Positions 33,270 through 42,855 are shown, counted from the stretch's first letter. The stretch: DNA of 64,000 nucleotides from Anaerolineales bacterium (GCA_015075725.1 JABTTV010000001.1:2232001-2296000), one strand, 5' to 3'. The notes: generated by a model not told the origin, from the sequence alone. Translations and numbers: made by a program.

Positions 33270-35318
33270 ATGTGCGGAATATTTGGCGTAATTGCTCGAC
33301 CCGATCCTGAGCTTTCAGTTTCAAACGTTAAAATGGTAATGGATAAACTGTTTTTGCTTTCCGAGTCTCGAGGAAAAGAAGCAGCAGGTATAGCTTATAT
33401 AAATCCTGATTCTATTTATGTTGCGAAATATGCAGAAACAGCTTCCCAAGTGATAAAACGAAAGACCTACAAAGATATTTTTGATCGCAACACATCCGCC
33501 GAAAGTATCCATGGAAGTATTAAGGGAGGATTTCCTATTTGTATGATGGGCCATTCTCGCCTTGTGACCAATGGCGGACAGCAATTTCATGCTAATAACC
33601 AGCCAGCCATTGCATGCGGAATAGTGGCGATTCATAATGGGATCATTACCAACTCCAATGATTTATGGCTTCGATACCCTCACCTGGAAAAATCTACCCA
33701 ATTGGATACAGAAGTATTTTTGGCGATGCTTCGTGATAAGTTAAGACAAACTGAAAGTCTGACGGAAGCCGTCAGTTCGACCTACATGGATGTAGAAGGA
33801 GTTGCATCCATAATTGCCTATTTTGAGGATATAAATTGTGTACTTCTATCGACAAATAACGGATCGTTGTATTTTGGAACGAACCGAGAGAAAGGAATTT
33901 ACGTTTTTGCTTCTGAAAAATATATTTTGACTAGCTTTGCGAAATCTAGGGGGATTCCAGTCTCAATGCAGAATCTGATTGTTCGCCAGGTTGAACCCGG
34001 TCAGGGAATAGTCATCTCCTTGGATACCCTGAGTTTAGAGAGTTTTCGGTTCGATCAAAATCGACCCATAGAAATCTCCTTGGCTCCATTGGAAACTCCA
34101 AGGAAAATCGTGGATCTCTCTCTTCCTGAGCATTTAGGCACCAATGAATTAAAAATGCCGGGAGAAGGTCCATATATCCTGCCGCCTAATTTTATTGATG
34201 AATTTCCAAAGAATATAAATGCGATAAATTCTCTCCGCCGCTGTTCAAAATGTATTTTGCCTGAAACAATGCCTTTCATTGAGTTCGATAATGATGGGGT
34301 TTGTAATTATTGTCGCAGCTATCAACCTATCACCTATTTAGGATTGGAAGCATTGCAAGAAAAATTAGTGCCATATAGAAAAACGAATGGTGACCCCGAT
34401 TGTTTGGTCACTTTTAGTGGCGGACGCGATTCCAGTTATGCTGTTCACATTCTAAAGAATTTGCTGGGAATGCGCCCGGTTACTTATACTTATGATTGGG
34501 GAATGATCACAGATCTTGGGCGTCGAAATCAAATGCGCATATGTGGGAAACTTGGGCTTGAAAATATACTAGTCTCTGCAGATATTGGGCGCAAAAGGGA
34601 AAATATTAAAAAAAATATATTGGCATGGTTAAAAACCCCGGATCTTGGAACAATCCCACTATTTATGGCGGGAGATAAACAATATTTTTATTACGCCAAC
34701 AAGGTTGGAGAGCAAACGAATAGCAAACTTATTGTTCTTGGTGAGAACCTGCTAGAAACCACTCGGTTTAAATCAGGCTTTTGTGGAATCGAACCTCAAT
34801 TTGAGGAAAGTCATACTTATACACTTTCCTTTGCAAACAAATTTAAATTAGCTATGTATTATGCTAGACAGTATTCTATAAATCCCGCCTATATTAATTC
34901 TTCGCTTATTGACACGATTGGTGCATATATATCCTATTATTTTATTCCACATAATTATCTGAATATATATCAGTATATTAAGTGGGATGAACGGGAAATT
35001 GATCGTACCCTTATTGAAGTTTATGACTGGGAAACGGCTAAGGATACAAAAACGACATGGCGGATTGGGGATGGAACAGCATCTTTTTATAACTATATTT
35101 ATTTCACAATGGCTGGTTTTACAGAAAACGATACATTTAGAAGCAACCAAATTCGTGAAGGTATGTTGACTCGGGAAGAGGCGCTAGGAAAAATAGAAAC
35201 GGATAATCAACCGAGATATGAGTCCATCCAATGGTACTGCGATATCATAGGGATTGACTTCGATACAACATTACAAAAGATAAACCTTGCCCCCAAGCTT
35301 TATCAGATTTATCTTTGA
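33270..35318 (+). CDS. Class II glutaminase fused to WbpG-like sugar amidotransferase
   Basis: 682 residues with AAGGAG upstream. Residues 1-260: Ntn glutamine amidotransferase (MCGIFGVIARPDPE, so Cys2 is the nucleophile; GHSRLVTNGGQQFHANNQPA; AIHNGIITN). Residues 320-620: a zinc-type C-x2-C pair (CSKC at 325-328, CNYC at 345-348) and a PP-loop SGGRDSS at 383-389, then GMITDLGRRNQMRICGKLG and LVLGENLLETTRF-like residues, as in the N-acetyl sugar amidotransferase WbpG/PseA group, which makes acetamidino sugars. In those systems ammonia normally comes from separate HisH/HisF-like partners; here the glutaminase is built in. The likely product is an amidated nucleotide or lipid-linked sugar for the surface glycan. 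Confidence 0.88.
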   Translation: MCGIFGVIARPDPELSVSNVKMVMDKLFLLSESRGKEAAGIAYINPDSIYVAKYAETASQVIKRKTYKDIFDRNTSAESIHGSIKGGFPICMMGHSRLVTNGGQQFHANNQPAIACGIVAIHNGIITNSNDLWLRYPHLEKSTQLDTEVFLAMLRDKLRQTESLTEAVSSTYMDVEGVASIIAYFEDINCVLLSTNNGSLYFGTNREKGIYVFASEKYILTSFAKSRGIPVSMQNLIVRQVEPGQGIVISLDTLSLESFRFDQNRPIEISLAPLETPRKIVDLSLPEHLGTNELKMPGEGPYILPPNFIDEFPKNINAINSLRRCSKCILPETMPFIEFDNDGVCNYCRSYQPITYLGLEALQEKLVPYRKTNGDPDCLVTFSGGRDSSYAVHILKNLLGMRPVTYTYDWGMITDLGRRNQMRICGKLGLENILVSADIGRKRENIKKNILAWLKTPDLGTIPLFMAGDKQYFYYANKVGEQTNSKLIVLGENLLETTRFKSGFCGIEPQFEESHTYTLSFANKFKLAMYYARQYSINPAYINSSLIDTIGAYISYYFIPHNYLNIYQYIKWDEREIDRTLIEVYDWETAKDTKTTWRIGDGTASFYNYIYFTMAGFTENDTFRSNQIREGMLTREEALGKIETDNQPRYESIQWYCDIIGIDFDTTLQKINLAPKLYQIYL

Positions 35319-35347
35319 TAAAGTGCGGAAATCCTGGGCGTAGATGA

Positions 35348-35382
35348 AAAGTAGCCATCCCTTATTATGAGATGGCTACTTT
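35348..35382 (+). terminator. Hairpin after the amidotransferase gene
   Basis: AAAGTAGCCATC and GATGGCTACTTT form a perfect 12-bp stem with an 11-nt loop; the T-run after it is short (TTTATG). Confidence 0.6.
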
Positions 35383-35481
35383 ATGCATAATATATTTTGG
35401 TTGATAATATATGCTATGACGGCTCGAGTACGTAATTATTTTGCGGTACGTACATAGAAGATAATTGATATTGGATTTTAT

Positions 35482-36771
35482 ATGAATTACTTATCATCCA
35501 TTCTTGCTCGCTCTGGCGTCTCAGAAAAAATTTCAACAAATGTTATGTGGAACATTGCCAGTTATGGGATTATAGCAGTGATTGGACTGCTATTAAACTT
35601 CGTTATAGCGTTTTACTATGATACAGCAGTCTTGGGGGTTTTTAATCAAGTCTTTGCATATTATATTTTCCTTTCGCAATTAGCTGTAGGAGGGGTTCAT
35701 CTGTCAATGTTGAAGGCAGTTGCTCAATCTCACAATGATGAAGATCGGGTAATTAAACTTTTTACCTCTGGCATGATACTTACATTATTAACTTCTCTAT
35801 TTGTTTCATTGATCACTTATTTGTTAAAAGAATTTTTAGGAGAAATATTAAGGAGTCAGGACGTAAGTGTCGGAGTAGGATATATTGTTCCGGGGTTGTT
35901 ATTTTTCTCTTTGAATAAGACGATGCTTGCACTTATTAATGGGTTGAACCAAATGAAAGATTACGCGATCTTTCAAGCCCTGCGATATATCTTTTTCCTG
36001 CTTAGTATTTCCTGTCTGGTTGCATTGTCTTTCCCAGGAAATGTGCTTCCTGTAATATTTTCATTGTCAGAGGGTGCTTTGTTCTTATTGCTTTTGATAA
36101 AAACCTATAAACATCTCGATATTAATGGTTCTTGGTTATACAAAGACTTGTATTATTCTCATGCTTTATTTGGTCTGAAAGCTGCTGGCGGAAATTTGCT
36201 TTTGGACATCAACACGCGAGTTGACGTCATAGTTTTGGGTTATTTTGCCTCCGACCGAATAGTGGGTATTTATAGTATTGCAGCTTTAGTCGTTGAAGGG
36301 TTCTGCCAGCTGCCGGTTGTATTAAGGGCTAATGTTAATCCGTTAATTACTCAGGGTTTCTACAATAAAAATAGACAGGACTTTCAAAAATTATTAATAA
36401 AGATTAGAAATTTATCCTTCCTTGTTCTTAGCCCTGTTGGGATAATTATTGCATTGGCTTTTCCTTTGCTATTTCTAATATGGTCCGACCCAGACCTCAT
36501 AGCTTCCTGGAAACCATTGGTTATTATCATGGTCGGTGTTCTAATGAGCGTCGGATACTTACCTTTGCTCACAATTTTTAATCAAACTGGCCATCCCGCA
36601 AGTCAAACTATATTAATTTTTGTAATTTTTCTAACAAATTTAATTTTGAATATTCTTTTAGTGCCATTATATGGTTTAATAGGATCGGCAATAGCAACTG
36701 GATTAACATTTGCGTTACAGGGGTTATATATTCGTTGGCTTGTTTTTCGAATAATAAAATCAAAAATTTAG
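35482..36771 (+). CDS. Polysaccharide flippase, Wzx/MATE-like (first of two)
   Basis: 429 residues with about 12-14 hydrophobic helices across the whole length and no large soluble part. The N-terminus VMWNIASYGIIAVIGLLLNFVIAFYYDTAVLG and the GLKAAGGNLLLDINTRVDVIVLG segment are typical of polysaccharide_synt/RfbX-family lipid-linked oligosaccharide flippases. It should move undecaprenyl-linked repeat units outward. No ribosome site is evident; TTTATATG lies right at the ATG. Confidence 0.85.
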   Translation: MNYLSSILARSGVSEKISTNVMWNIASYGIIAVIGLLLNFVIAFYYDTAVLGVFNQVFAYYIFLSQLAVGGVHLSMLKAVAQSHNDEDRVIKLFTSGMILTLLTSLFVSLITYLLKEFLGEILRSQDVSVGVGYIVPGLLFFSLNKTMLALINGLNQMKDYAIFQALRYIFFLLSISCLVALSFPGNVLPVIFSLSEGALFLLLLIKTYKHLDINGSWLYKDLYYSHALFGLKAAGGNLLLDINTRVDVIVLGYFASDRIVGIYSIAALVVEGFCQLPVVLRANVNPLITQGFYNKNRQDFQKLLIKIRNLSFLVLSPVGIIIALAFPLLFLIWSDPDLIASWKPLVIIMVGVLMSVGYLPLLTIFNQTGHPASQTILIFVIFLTNLILNILLVPLYGLIGSAIATGLTFALQGLYIRWLVFRIIKSKI

Positions 36772-36910
36772 TCATTTTATCTTTTGGCAGTCGGCGGGAT
36801 TAATATATCTGCAATGGTAATGGCGAGTTTGATTATTCTTCCTGCTTGAATTGGGTCAAGAATATGATTAGGAGTGTTTCATGCTCTGACGTTTGACATT
36901 GGATGGTAAT

Positions 36911-36939
36911 TTGGAACTTTTTTCCCAATGTATTACAAT
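36911..36939 (+). promoter_or_regulatory. Promoter before the second flippase
   Basis: TTGGAA, 17 bases, TACAAT in a 227-base gap; predicted start of transcription about 50 bases before the ATG. Suggests the second flippase and following genes have their own promoter. Confidence 0.5.
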
Positions 36940-36998
36940 CTTCAGGTTCCTTGATGTGATCGCCAACTTTCGAGGGACAACGATAATGGCAGAAAAAA

Positions 36999-38438
36999 AT
37001 GATAAGAGAATTTATCAAGTCCAGTTCGGTGTATTCAATTCCATCATTTATATCTCAGGGACTCTCGTTTCTATTAATACCCATATACACCAGAATTCTA
37101 AGTCCCTCAGATTACGGTTTTCTCGATCTCGTGATCGTTTTTGCTACATTGGTGAACCTCACTATCCCCCTCCAGATTTCTCAAGGCCTGGCTTATTTTT
37201 ATGGAAAAGAAAATGTTCTAGAACGTAAAAAGAAATATTCATCTTCTGCTTTGTGGTTCACGATTGCCTCCTATAGTTGTTTTGTTTTGTTGTTTGTTTT
37301 TCAAGCAGATCAAATTTCCATAATAATAATGGGAAGCCGGGCTTGGCAGACCTCTGCCCAATTAGGGATTCTCTACATTTGGAGTAATGGTATATATTTT
37401 CTTGTGCAAAATCAATTCCGTTGGGAATTGCGGAGCAGACAATATGTAGTGGTGAACCTGATAATGAACATAGTGACTACAGGAGCTTCATTGTGGTTGG
37501 CATTTGGATGCGAAATGGGGTTAGAAGGTGTGATTATAGGTAAGTTTATAGGGAACTTGGTTGGTATTGGGTTTTCAATATATTGGTTGCGTGAGAGTTA
37601 TCTTTTTCAAATTGACATCAAGATCCTTCAAGAATTACTTGTCTTCTCTTTGCCATTAGTAATAGCTGGAATTTCTGTCTGGGCTAATCTCTATATAGAC
37701 CGTTTGATGATTAATGCTATTCTTACTATAAAAGAGGTTGGTATTTACGGCATCGGAAATCGTTTTTCCAATTTGGCATCCACAGCGATGATCGGTTTTC
37801 AGCTTGCTCTACCACCACTTATTTACAATCATTATCAAGCCGAGGAGACACCTAGGCATATCTCGAAAATCCTGAATGTATATCTTGCTTTTGCTTTAAC
37901 TATATTTATGATCCTGGCTCTTTTTATTAATGACATCTTGCGATTAATGACAACTAAACCGTTCTATGGTGCTGCAGATTTGATAATTTATCTTGTCCCT
38001 GCCGCTTTTTTGGGACAAATGTATATTTTTTCCCCTGGCTTAGTAATTTCTAAAAAGACAAATATGATTGGCTATATTAACTTAGGTGGTGCAATAATCA
38101 ACCTTGGATTAAACCTTTTCCTAATCCCTTATTTCGGTGTTAAGGGCGCAGCTATCGCAACTCTTCTGAGCAATTTTTTCATATTTATAGCCCTCATGAG
38201 CTTAGGTCAGAAGTATTATCGAATACCCTATGAATGGCGTTCGGTTATCGTAATGGTGGCAACTGCCAGCATTATAATTGTCACTATTCCTAATTTACTA
38301 CCGGCCGTGTATTTGATGGCTCTTGTGATAAAACTCCTTGGGATTGGATTATTCATATTTGCATTGAATATATTCAAGGTAATAAATTTTAAAACAATTA
38401 AAAATGAACTCCATTTACTGATTACCAAACAATTCTAG
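36999..38438 (+). CDS. Polysaccharide flippase, Wzx/MATE-like (second of two)
   Basis: 479 residues, about 14 helices. SVYSIPSFISQGLSFLLIPIYTRILSPSDYGFLDLVIVFATL is the canonical flippase N-terminus (quoted in pieces: TRILSPSDYGFLDL). Later GIYGIGNRFSNLAS and IINLGLNLFLIPYFGVKGAAIATLLSNF match oligosaccharide flippases more strongly than the first copy. Two adjacent flippases may serve two glycans. The last clearly AT-rich gene before composition returns to the flanking level. Confidence 0.9.
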   Translation: MIREFIKSSSVYSIPSFISQGLSFLLIPIYTRILSPSDYGFLDLVIVFATLVNLTIPLQISQGLAYFYGKENVLERKKKYSSSALWFTIASYSCFVLLFVFQADQISIIIMGSRAWQTSAQLGILYIWSNGIYFLVQNQFRWELRSRQYVVVNLIMNIVTTGASLWLAFGCEMGLEGVIIGKFIGNLVGIGFSIYWLRESYLFQIDIKILQELLVFSLPLVIAGISVWANLYIDRLMINAILTIKEVGIYGIGNRFSNLASTAMIGFQLALPPLIYNHYQAEETPRHISKILNVYLAFALTIFMILALFINDILRLMTTKPFYGAADLIIYLVPAAFLGQMYIFSPGLVISKKTNMIGYINLGGAIINLGLNLFLIPYFGVKGAAIATLLSNFFIFIALMSLGQKYYRIPYEWRSVIVMVATASIIIVTIPNLLPAVYLMALVIKLLGIGLFIFALNIFKVINFKTIKNELHLLITKQF

Positions 38439-38541
38439 CAAGAACCTTATCGGTTATGTTTAATAGGTGAACATTACATTGTCAAAGTTGGCGATAAAAT
38501 CTTTCATTTAACCAGCCTGAGTGTTAATGAGTTTGTGATTA

Positions 38542-39861
38542 ATGAAAATTCTGATAGTTACCATCTTTTTTCCCCCCCTAAACTCAGTAGCTTCATTTCG
38601 CCCGTACTCCTGGGCAAAATACTGGTCGCGGGCCGGACACGACGTCACCGTTCTGACCACAAAGAAACACGAACACCCCACCGACTCTCCCTATCCCTTC
38701 ACCGGCTTCGAAGCCCGTGAAGTTGAAATGCCCCTCTTCAACCGTTTACGCGGAGCTCTGGGCAGGGAAAATACAGCGAAGGTTGTCGGATCCAATAACG
38801 GTGTGAAAGCAACTGTACTCTCATCGCTTCTCGCCCGGGCGAATAAATCGATCCAGTTTCTACAGCGAAGGTTCGGCGTTCTCAATTATTGCCGGATGCC
38901 CGATCTAACGGATTTATGGGCGGCGCGTGCCTATCAAAGCGTTTCGTCCGAGCAATGGGATTTGGTTGTAAGCACTGCCTGGCCTTATACAGTTCACCAG
39001 ATCGCATATCGCCTGCGCAAAAAGGGACTGGCAAAAAAATGGATCGCAGACTGGCGCGACATCTGGATCGGCAATCATTTATATGCTGGGCTTTTTCCTT
39101 TCACGCTTATAGAAAGGTATTACGAACGCCTCTGGATGAAAAAAGCAGATTTCATCACCACCGTCTCCGAGCCGCTCGCTGGGATTCTGCGAAAACGATA
39201 CGGTGACAAAGTCTCGGTCATTTATAACGGATTCGACCCCGAAGATAATGAAGGTCTTCCGCCGGAAAAAGCCTACCCCGATGATGGCGTCTTCCGCATC
39301 GTATATACTGGCTCTATCTACGCTGGCTGGCAGGACCCCTCTCCGCTTTTCGAAGCCATCGTCCGTTTAAAGAGCCAAGAGCAAATCACACCAGAGCATC
39401 TACAAGTCATTTTTTATGGGAACAATGCGGATATGACTCCGCTGGCAAATAAATTCAATATTTCTGAATATGTCCAGTATGGCGGCTTCCTCCCACGCCA
39501 GCAATCATTGCATTTCCAAAGGGATGCGGATGCGCTTTTATTTTTGGAATTCGAGTCTAAAAATCTGCGCGGCATCCTAACCGGCAAGTTGTTCGAGTAT
39601 TTGTTCGCAGGTCCGCCGATTTTGTCTGTAGGGAGTGGAGTGGACGACTCCGTAGGTGTAGTGTTGAAGGAGACCGGACGGGGAGAATCATTCGGTATTC
39701 GAGTTGACTTGATTGCTCAAAATATCGTCGCATTGATGAGAACCCAAAAAAGTGGTTTGGTTCCAGCCCGACCGCTTAACGCGCTTCAAGAAGACCCGGA
39801 TGTTTTTCAATATTCAAGAAGAAGACAGGCGGGAATACTTCTGGGTTTAGCATTGGACTAA
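38542..39861 (+). CDS. Family 4 glycosyltransferase
   Basis: 439 residues. GT-B fold: KILIVTIFFPPLNSVASFRP with the acceptor-side start, then AKKWIADWRDIWIGNH, FITTVSEPLAGILRKRYGDKVSVIYNGFDPED (a GT4 hallmark), FRIVYTGSIYAGWQDPSP and LTGKLFEYLFAGPPILSVG (donor-binding Glu in KLFEYL). Higher GC than the genes to its left, so it marks the right edge of the island. It probably adds a sugar to the lipid-linked glycan. Followed by a strong terminator. Confidence 0.9.
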   Translation: MKILIVTIFFPPLNSVASFRPYSWAKYWSRAGHDVTVLTTKKHEHPTDSPYPFTGFEAREVEMPLFNRLRGALGRENTAKVVGSNNGVKATVLSSLLARANKSIQFLQRRFGVLNYCRMPDLTDLWAARAYQSVSSEQWDLVVSTAWPYTVHQIAYRLRKKGLAKKWIADWRDIWIGNHLYAGLFPFTLIERYYERLWMKKADFITTVSEPLAGILRKRYGDKVSVIYNGFDPEDNEGLPPEKAYPDDGVFRIVYTGSIYAGWQDPSPLFEAIVRLKSQEQITPEHLQVIFYGNNADMTPLANKFNISEYVQYGGFLPRQQSLHFQRDADALLFLEFESKNLRGILTGKLFEYLFAGPPILSVGSGVDDSVGVVLKETGRGESFGIRVDLIAQNIVALMRTQKSGLVPARPLNALQEDPDVFQYSRRRQAGILLGLALD

Positions 39862-39891
39862 ATACATTGTTATCCCACTGAATGATCCCTT

Positions 39892-39921
39892 ACCGGGGCG
39901 GCGGACTTGCCGCCCCGGTTT
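39892..39921 (+). terminator. Rho-independent terminator after the GT4 gene
   Basis: ACCGGGGCGGC and GCCGCCCCGGT form a perfect 11-bp GC-rich stem, loop GGACTT, then TTTCG. Confidence 0.85.
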
Positions 39922-39933
39922 CGTCTGTCCATT

Positions 39934-39939
39934 TATAAT
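39934..39939 (+). promoter_or_regulatory. -10 box giving a leaderless GT2 mRNA
   Basis: TATAAT, six bases, ATG at 39946, with no ribosome site. It lies directly after the GT4 terminator, so a new transcription unit begins here. An earlier ATG at 39940 is in frame but only one base from the box. Confidence 0.6.
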
Positions 39940-39945
39940 ATGATC

Positions 39946-40947
39946 ATGCCGCCCATCCCGTCCGCAACCATCATCATTGTCGTCTGGAACAGCGGTGGTC
40001 ACCTGGAACAGTGCCGTTCCGCTCTCTTGAAGCAAACCCGGCGGGACTTTGAAATCGTCCTTGTGGATAACGGCTCCACGGACGGGTCGCTTGACGGGAT
40101 TGAAGACCGCTGGAAAGATTTTCCCCTCGTCGTTGAACGTCTGGGCGGGAATAAAGGATTTACCGTAGGAAACAATATTGGCATGAAGCTCGCTCGCGGA
40201 AAATGGATCGTCCTCCTCAATGCCGATGCCTACCCGGAACCGGGTTGGTTGGCAAGTCTCATTCGCGCCGCGGAGGAGAACCCGGGGTATATTGCTTTTT
40301 CCTCCCGCCAACTTCAATATGATTCGCCGAACTTCCTGGATGGGGCAGGGGATGCTTATCACATCAGCGGATTGGCTTGGAGGAATCATTACAACCTCCC
40401 CGCCGATCAATACGGACTTGAAGCCAAAGAGATTTTCAGCCCTTGCGCCGCCGCCGCAATGTATTTGCGCGAGGAGTTTCTAAATGCGGGTGGATTCGAT
40501 GAGGATTATTTTTCCTATTTCGAAGATATCGACCTTGGTTTCCGTCTTCGCCTGAATGGAGGGAAATGCCTGTATGTGCCGGATGCAGTTGTCCGTCACG
40601 TAGGAAGTGCAAGTACCGGCAGGCGCAGCGATTTTTCCGTCTATTACGGCTATCGCAATCTTATGTGGACCTTCATCAAAGACATGCCCGATCCATGGTT
40701 TTGGATTTTATTACCGCTTCATGGAGCGACCATATTATTTTTTGCAATTTACATCACCCTGCGCGGGCAGGGCAGGGCGATCTGGAGCGCGATCTTCGAC
40801 GCGATTCGCGGCGCGCCTAAAATGTTCGTGAAACGAAAGAAAATTCAAAAGAATGGAAAAGTTAAACCAGTTGAATTGCTTCGTGTAATGTCGACTGGCT
40901 TGTTCACACCCTATCGGGAATTCATCAAGCGGAATCGCAAACCATGA
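39946..40947 (+). CDS. Family 2 glycosyltransferase, rhamnosyltransferase-like
   Basis: About 333 residues. GT-A core SATIIIVVWNSGGHLEQCRSALLKQT, IVLVDNGSTDGSLDGIEDRW, GFTVGNNIGMKLARGKWIVLLNADAYPEPGW (DxD as DAD), then EDYFSYFEDIDLGFRLRLNGGKCLYVPDAVVRHVGS with the conserved ED(I/V)D. Similar to WbbL/RfbF-type rhamnosyltransferases, so it is a good candidate for using the dTDP-L-rhamnose made by the operon to the left. A C-terminal hydrophobic stretch (FWILLPLHGATILFFAIYITL) may anchor it to the membrane. Overlaps the next gene by four bases. Confidence 0.9.
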   Translation: MPPIPSATIIIVVWNSGGHLEQCRSALLKQTRRDFEIVLVDNGSTDGSLDGIEDRWKDFPLVVERLGGNKGFTVGNNIGMKLARGKWIVLLNADAYPEPGWLASLIRAAEENPGYIAFSSRQLQYDSPNFLDGAGDAYHISGLAWRNHYNLPADQYGLEAKEIFSPCAAAAMYLREEFLNAGGFDEDYFSYFEDIDLGFRLRLNGGKCLYVPDAVVRHVGSASTGRRSDFSVYYGYRNLMWTFIKDMPDPWFWILLPLHGATILFFAIYITLRGQGRAIWSAIFDAIRGAPKMFVKRKKIQKNGKVKPVELLRVMSTGLFTPYREFIKRNRKP

Positions 40948-41726
40948 ACCACGCTCCAATTTTCACCCTCTCCATTGTCAGCCATGGGGATTCCGGCAAA
41001 ACCTTCCGCCTGCTAGAAAGTATTCGCACGAACGAACCGGATACGCAAACGCGCTTTCAAGTGCTCGTTACTGATAACTTGAAAAACGACCTGCCAGATT
41101 TCGATCCCATTCCCTGGGTGTCCCTCACTGTATTACGAAATGAGCGTCGATTGGGATTTGCCGAAAACCACAATCACGCCTTCGAACAAGCACAGGGCGA
41201 ATATTTTGTCATCCTCAATCCCGACCTTGTCTTTCAAAAACCCATCTTCGCCGATTTGCTGAAAAGCATGTTGACACATAAGGCGGATTTGATCGCCCCC
41301 CAGATCGTGGACGAGACCGGAGTCATTCAGGACTCCTACCGCCCGCTTCCGACGCCCTTCGAGTTGATTCAACGCCGTTTACCGGGTTATACCTTCAAAC
41401 CTTATCTGCCAGACCTCGACGGCATCATCCGCCCCGATTGGATCGCGGGTATGTTCTGGCTGGTGCGTTCCGATACTTATCGCCAATTGGGCGGCATGGA
41501 TGAAAAATTCTTCCTTTATCTCGAGGACGTGGATTTTTGTTCCCGCGCGCGGCTGCGAGGGAAGAAGATTATGGTGGAACCCAACATCCAGGTCCGGCAT
41601 GATGCGCAGCGGACCAGCCGTCGTAAGTTGTATTACCTCTATCTGCATTCCCGCAGTGCCCTGCGATTCTTTTTTTCTCCGGTGTACCGGCAAATTCGAC
41701 GCTTTTCGCGGAAGTTGGAAACTTAA
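40944..41726 (+). CDS. Family 2 glycosyltransferase
   Basis: 260 residues. FTLSIVSHGDSGKTFRLLESI at the start, VLRNERRLGFAENHNHAFEQAQGEYFVILNPDLVF (DxD-like NPD), MDEKFFLYLEDVDFCSRARLRGKKIMVEPNIQVRHDAQRT (ED-D catalytic region). Same subfamily as the gene before it; ATG overlaps its stop (ATGA), so they are coupled. Probably another rhamnosyl- or hexosyltransferase of chain assembly. No membrane anchor. Confidence 0.9.
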   Translation: MNHAPIFTLSIVSHGDSGKTFRLLESIRTNEPDTQTRFQVLVTDNLKNDLPDFDPIPWVSLTVLRNERRLGFAENHNHAFEQAQGEYFVILNPDLVFQKPIFADLLKSMLTHKADLIAPQIVDETGVIQDSYRPLPTPFELIQRRLPGYTFKPYLPDLDGIIRPDWIAGMFWLVRSDTYRQLGGMDEKFFLYLEDVDFCSRARLRGKKIMVEPNIQVRHDAQRTSRRKLYYLYLHSRSALRFFFSPVYRQIRRFSRKLET

Positions 41727-41803
41727 GGCTGGGTATCCTGCCGAAGGTTGGGAAAACTCTGATAAACTACAAGCCGCAAGCTCACCTGGAATTTCACGAC
41801 GAT

Positions 41804-42847
41804 ATGGGCATTCCCCTCCTTTTTGGAATCATCAGTCTGGCGTTGACTCTCGTGCTGGGTATTCCCGCCTCGATTCTTGCCAGACGCCTGGGCATCATGG
41901 ACGTTCCCGGTTCCGCGCCCCATAAGCAACACGCCCGCTCCATGCCTCTTGCAGGTGGGATTTTGCTGATCATCGTCCTTTTGATATTGACCGTAAATTT
42001 TCGCGATTCTCTCAGCCGTGAGATGCTGGCGGTATCCATCGGGGCGTTCGCGGTGTTTGTGTTCGGGCTTTGGGACGATTACAAAGGTTTATCCGCAGGT
42101 CCCAAACTGATTGGACAATTGATCGCCTCGGGGATATTGATCTCCTTCGGTGTTCAGGTCCGTTTTGTGACTGTGCTGTCTGACCCGATCGTTGTTTCCC
42201 CGGTAACCTCTCAAGTACTTAACATCTTGATCACGCTCTTTTGGCTGGTCGGCATCACCAATGCCATGAACCTGATCGACAGCATGGACGGCATTGTTGC
42301 CGGTCTTGGGGTCATTGCATCGGGATTTTTCATGGGGGCGGCGAGTCTTGCAGAACAACCGGCTCTCGCGCTGATGGCGGCGGGTTTGCTGGGTATTTGC
42401 ATTGGTTTGTATTTCTGGAATGCCATTGAGGTGAGGTTCTTCCTCGGCGATTCCGGGGCGCAATCGATCGGGTTTCTTCTCGCCTCCTTCGGCATCCTTT
42501 ATAATCCATTGGACAGAAACCCCGAATCGTCCTGGATCGTCCCGATCATGTTGTTGGGAGTTCCCATCTTCGATACAACGCTTGTGGTGCTTTCCCGTTT
42601 GCGCAGGCAACAGCCCGTCGGGACAGGCAGGCGCGACCATACCTACCATCGTTTCATCGTGCTTGGCGTCCAACCGCGTTATGCTGTGCTTGGCGTTCAT
42701 CTTATGGCTCTTACCGTTAGTGGTTTTGCCTTCCTTACCTTTTATCTCAAACCCTGGGTCGCATTGATTCTATTTTTCCTTGCAATTACTGGCGGCCTTG
42801 CATTCCTCCTTTGGCTCGAGCGCAAGCCCGCACTGGACAGCGATTAG
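41804..42847 (+). CDS. WecA/MraY-family undecaprenyl-phosphate sugar-phosphate transferase
   Basis: 347 residues, about 10-11 membrane helices. Conserved cytoplasmic motifs: LGIMDVPGSAPHKQHARSMPLAGG (early loop), FVFGLWDDYKGLSAGPKLIGQ (DD-Mg site), NAMNLIDSMDGIVAGLG, RFFLGDSGAQSIGFLLAS and RRDHTYHRF (His loop). This fits WecA/TagO-type initiation on undecaprenyl phosphate rather than peptidoglycan MraY, given the context of surface-glycan genes. 77 bases after the preceding gene, eight before the next. Confidence 0.92.
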   Translation: MGIPLLFGIISLALTLVLGIPASILARRLGIMDVPGSAPHKQHARSMPLAGGILLIIVLLILTVNFRDSLSREMLAVSIGAFAVFVFGLWDDYKGLSAGPKLIGQLIASGILISFGVQVRFVTVLSDPIVVSPVTSQVLNILITLFWLVGITNAMNLIDSMDGIVAGLGVIASGFFMGAASLAEQPALALMAAGLLGICIGLYFWNAIEVRFFLGDSGAQSIGFLLASFGILYNPLDRNPESSWIVPIMLLGVPIFDTTLVVLSRLRRQQPVGTGRRDHTYHRFIVLGVQPRYAVLGVHLMALTVSGFAFLTFYLKPWVALILFFLAITGGLAFLLWLERKPALDSD

Positions 42848-42855
42848 GTTTCTCC

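Noticed and set aside
36893-37228. Plus-strand frame before the second flippase
   Set aside because: Overlaps the flippase start in a different frame; no ribosome site or homology; better explained as promoter region.
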